Shown: in pieces, positions 5,370 to 5,818 of the stretch
How positions within the stretch are numbered: the first letter of the stretch is position 1
Layout of the letters: each line of letters starts with the position of its first letter
Assembly: GCF_041625495.1 (NCBI RefSeq)
Contig: NZ_JBFJTH010000204.1
Coordinates: 1-5,818 of the forward strand
DNA from: Litorivivens sp041625495
GTDB taxonomy: Bacteria; Pseudomonadota; Gammaproteobacteria; Pseudomonadales; Spongiibacteraceae
DNA length: 5,818 bases
Direction: 5' to 3'
Position numbers and translations under genes: made by a program
The notes under the pieces: model-generated
What the model was told of the DNA's origin: nothing
What the model saw: the letters and a program-made list of their open reading frames with translations, nothing else
Database searches by the model: none

Positions 5370-5818
5370 GCGGGCAGATGTGTTACTGGTGGAGCAGGGT
5401 GTGGCGGAATCGCGCGCGCAGGCCCAGCGCTGGATCAGCGAAGGCAAGGTGTCGGCGGCTGCGGTGACGGTAACGAAAGCCAGTCAGAAATTTGAGGCGG
5501 ATACGGCATTTTCCGTGCAGCGCGATGCGCTGGACCGGTTTGTGTCGCGCGGCGGATTAAAACTCGTAGCGGTTCTGGAAAAGGCATTTTTCCCGGTGCG
5601 CGGTGTGGCGCTGGATGTTGGTGCCTCTACCGGCGGTTTTACCGATTGTCTGTTGCAGGCCGGTATCGATCAGGTGGTGTGCGTCGATGTTGGGCACGAC
5701 CAGCTGGCCGAAAAAATTCTCAGCGATGCACGCGTGGTTAATTACGAAGGTATCAATGCGCGCGATCTGCCGCGGTCGTTGTTACAGCATGCGCCAGATG
5801 GTTTTGATCTGGCGGTGA
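5359..5818 (+). CDS. tlyA: TlyA-type rRNA 2'-O-methyltransferase, N-terminal part (C-terminus beyond right edge)
   Basis: The frame is open from ATG 5359 to the edge, giving 153 residues. TlyA is a SAM-dependent enzyme known to 2'-O-methylate cytidines of 16S and/or 23S rRNA; loss gives capreomycin resistance in mycobacteria, and older annotations call it hemolysin A. Residues about 3-60 are an S4 RNA-binding domain (K4-R-A-D-V-L-L-V, S18-R-A-Q-A, G29-K-V). S63-R-G-G-L-K68-L carries the Lys matching catalytic Lys69 of the M. tuberculosis enzyme. The SAM-binding motif is L85-D-V-G-A-S-T-G-G-F-T-D96, followed by V109-D-V-G-H113 and E130-G-I-N-A-R135. The catalytic Asp of the next motif (usually D-V-S-F-I) would fall just past the edge. 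The start overlaps the DUF2721 gene by 11 bases. The TGA forming the last three bases of the window is out of frame and is not its stop. Confidence 0.95.
   Translation, partial: MGLKRADVLLVEQGVAESRAQAQRWISEGKVSAAAVTVTKASQKFEADTAFSVQRDALDRFVSRGGLKLVAVLEKAFFPVRGVALDVGASTGGFTDCLLQAGIDQVVCVDVGHDQLAEKILSDARVVNYEGINARDLPRSLLQHAPDGFDLAV

Noticed and set aside
5085..5447. Minus-strand frame opposite DUF2721 and tlyA
   Set aside because: It is antisense to two well-supported genes with no recognisable motifs.
5603..5818. Open frame in a different register inside tlyA
   Set aside because: The TlyA frame carries the SAM-binding and catalytic motifs over the same bases; this one is a shadow.

Overview
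The window looks like ordinary chromosome from a Gram-negative bacterium, most likely a gammaproteobacterium. The signs are a lipoprotein with a lipobox and no Asp at +2, a small outer-membrane beta-barrel ending in Phe, Shine-Dalgarno-type ribosome binding sites, and the combination of DedA, DUF2721 and TlyA homologues. A marine lineage is possible (acidic loops in the barrel protein), but this is a guess from protein flavour, not a phylogenetic result. No phage, IS element, CRISPR array, tRNA or rRNA was seen.

Layout, left to right. (1) 1-662, minus strand: the N-terminal 220 residues of a lipoprotein whose visible part matches the beta-sandwich domain that precedes the catalytic domain in SGNH/GDSL hydrolases; the gene runs off the left edge. 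(2) 663-901: divergent intergenic region with a 17-bp perfect inverted repeat and a 5'-leader hairpin. (3) 902-1408, plus strand: small outer-membrane beta-barrel protein, followed by a clear rho-independent terminator at 1437-1463. (4) 1518-2180, minus strand: an alpha/beta-hydrolase of the carboxylesterase/phospholipase family with an intact Ser-Asp-His triad, convergent with gene 3. (5) 2181-2410: second divergent intergenic region. (6) 2411-3265 and 3274-3789, plus strand: a two-gene unit of a short-chain dehydrogenase and a compact DedA-family membrane protein. (7) 3855-4259, minus strand: a decayed GNAT acetyltransferase gene inside an apparently empty 620-base gap. (8) 4411-4935, 4938-5369 and 5359-5818 (open at the right edge), plus strand: a tightly packed operon of an NTF2/SnoaL-like protein, a DUF2721 membrane protein and the rRNA 2'-O-methyltransferase TlyA.

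Two genes have no stop codon inside the window and are easy to miss: the lipoprotein at the left edge and tlyA at the right edge. The pseudogene is the third hidden item; it was recovered only by reading the minus strand through two stop codons and a frameshift.

I found no convincing new multi-gene system. The items most worth a second look are the GNAT pseudogene with its retained ribosome binding site, the inverted repeat between the divergent envelope genes, the SDR-DedA pair, and the tight coupling of an NTF2-like protein and DUF2721 to tlyA.
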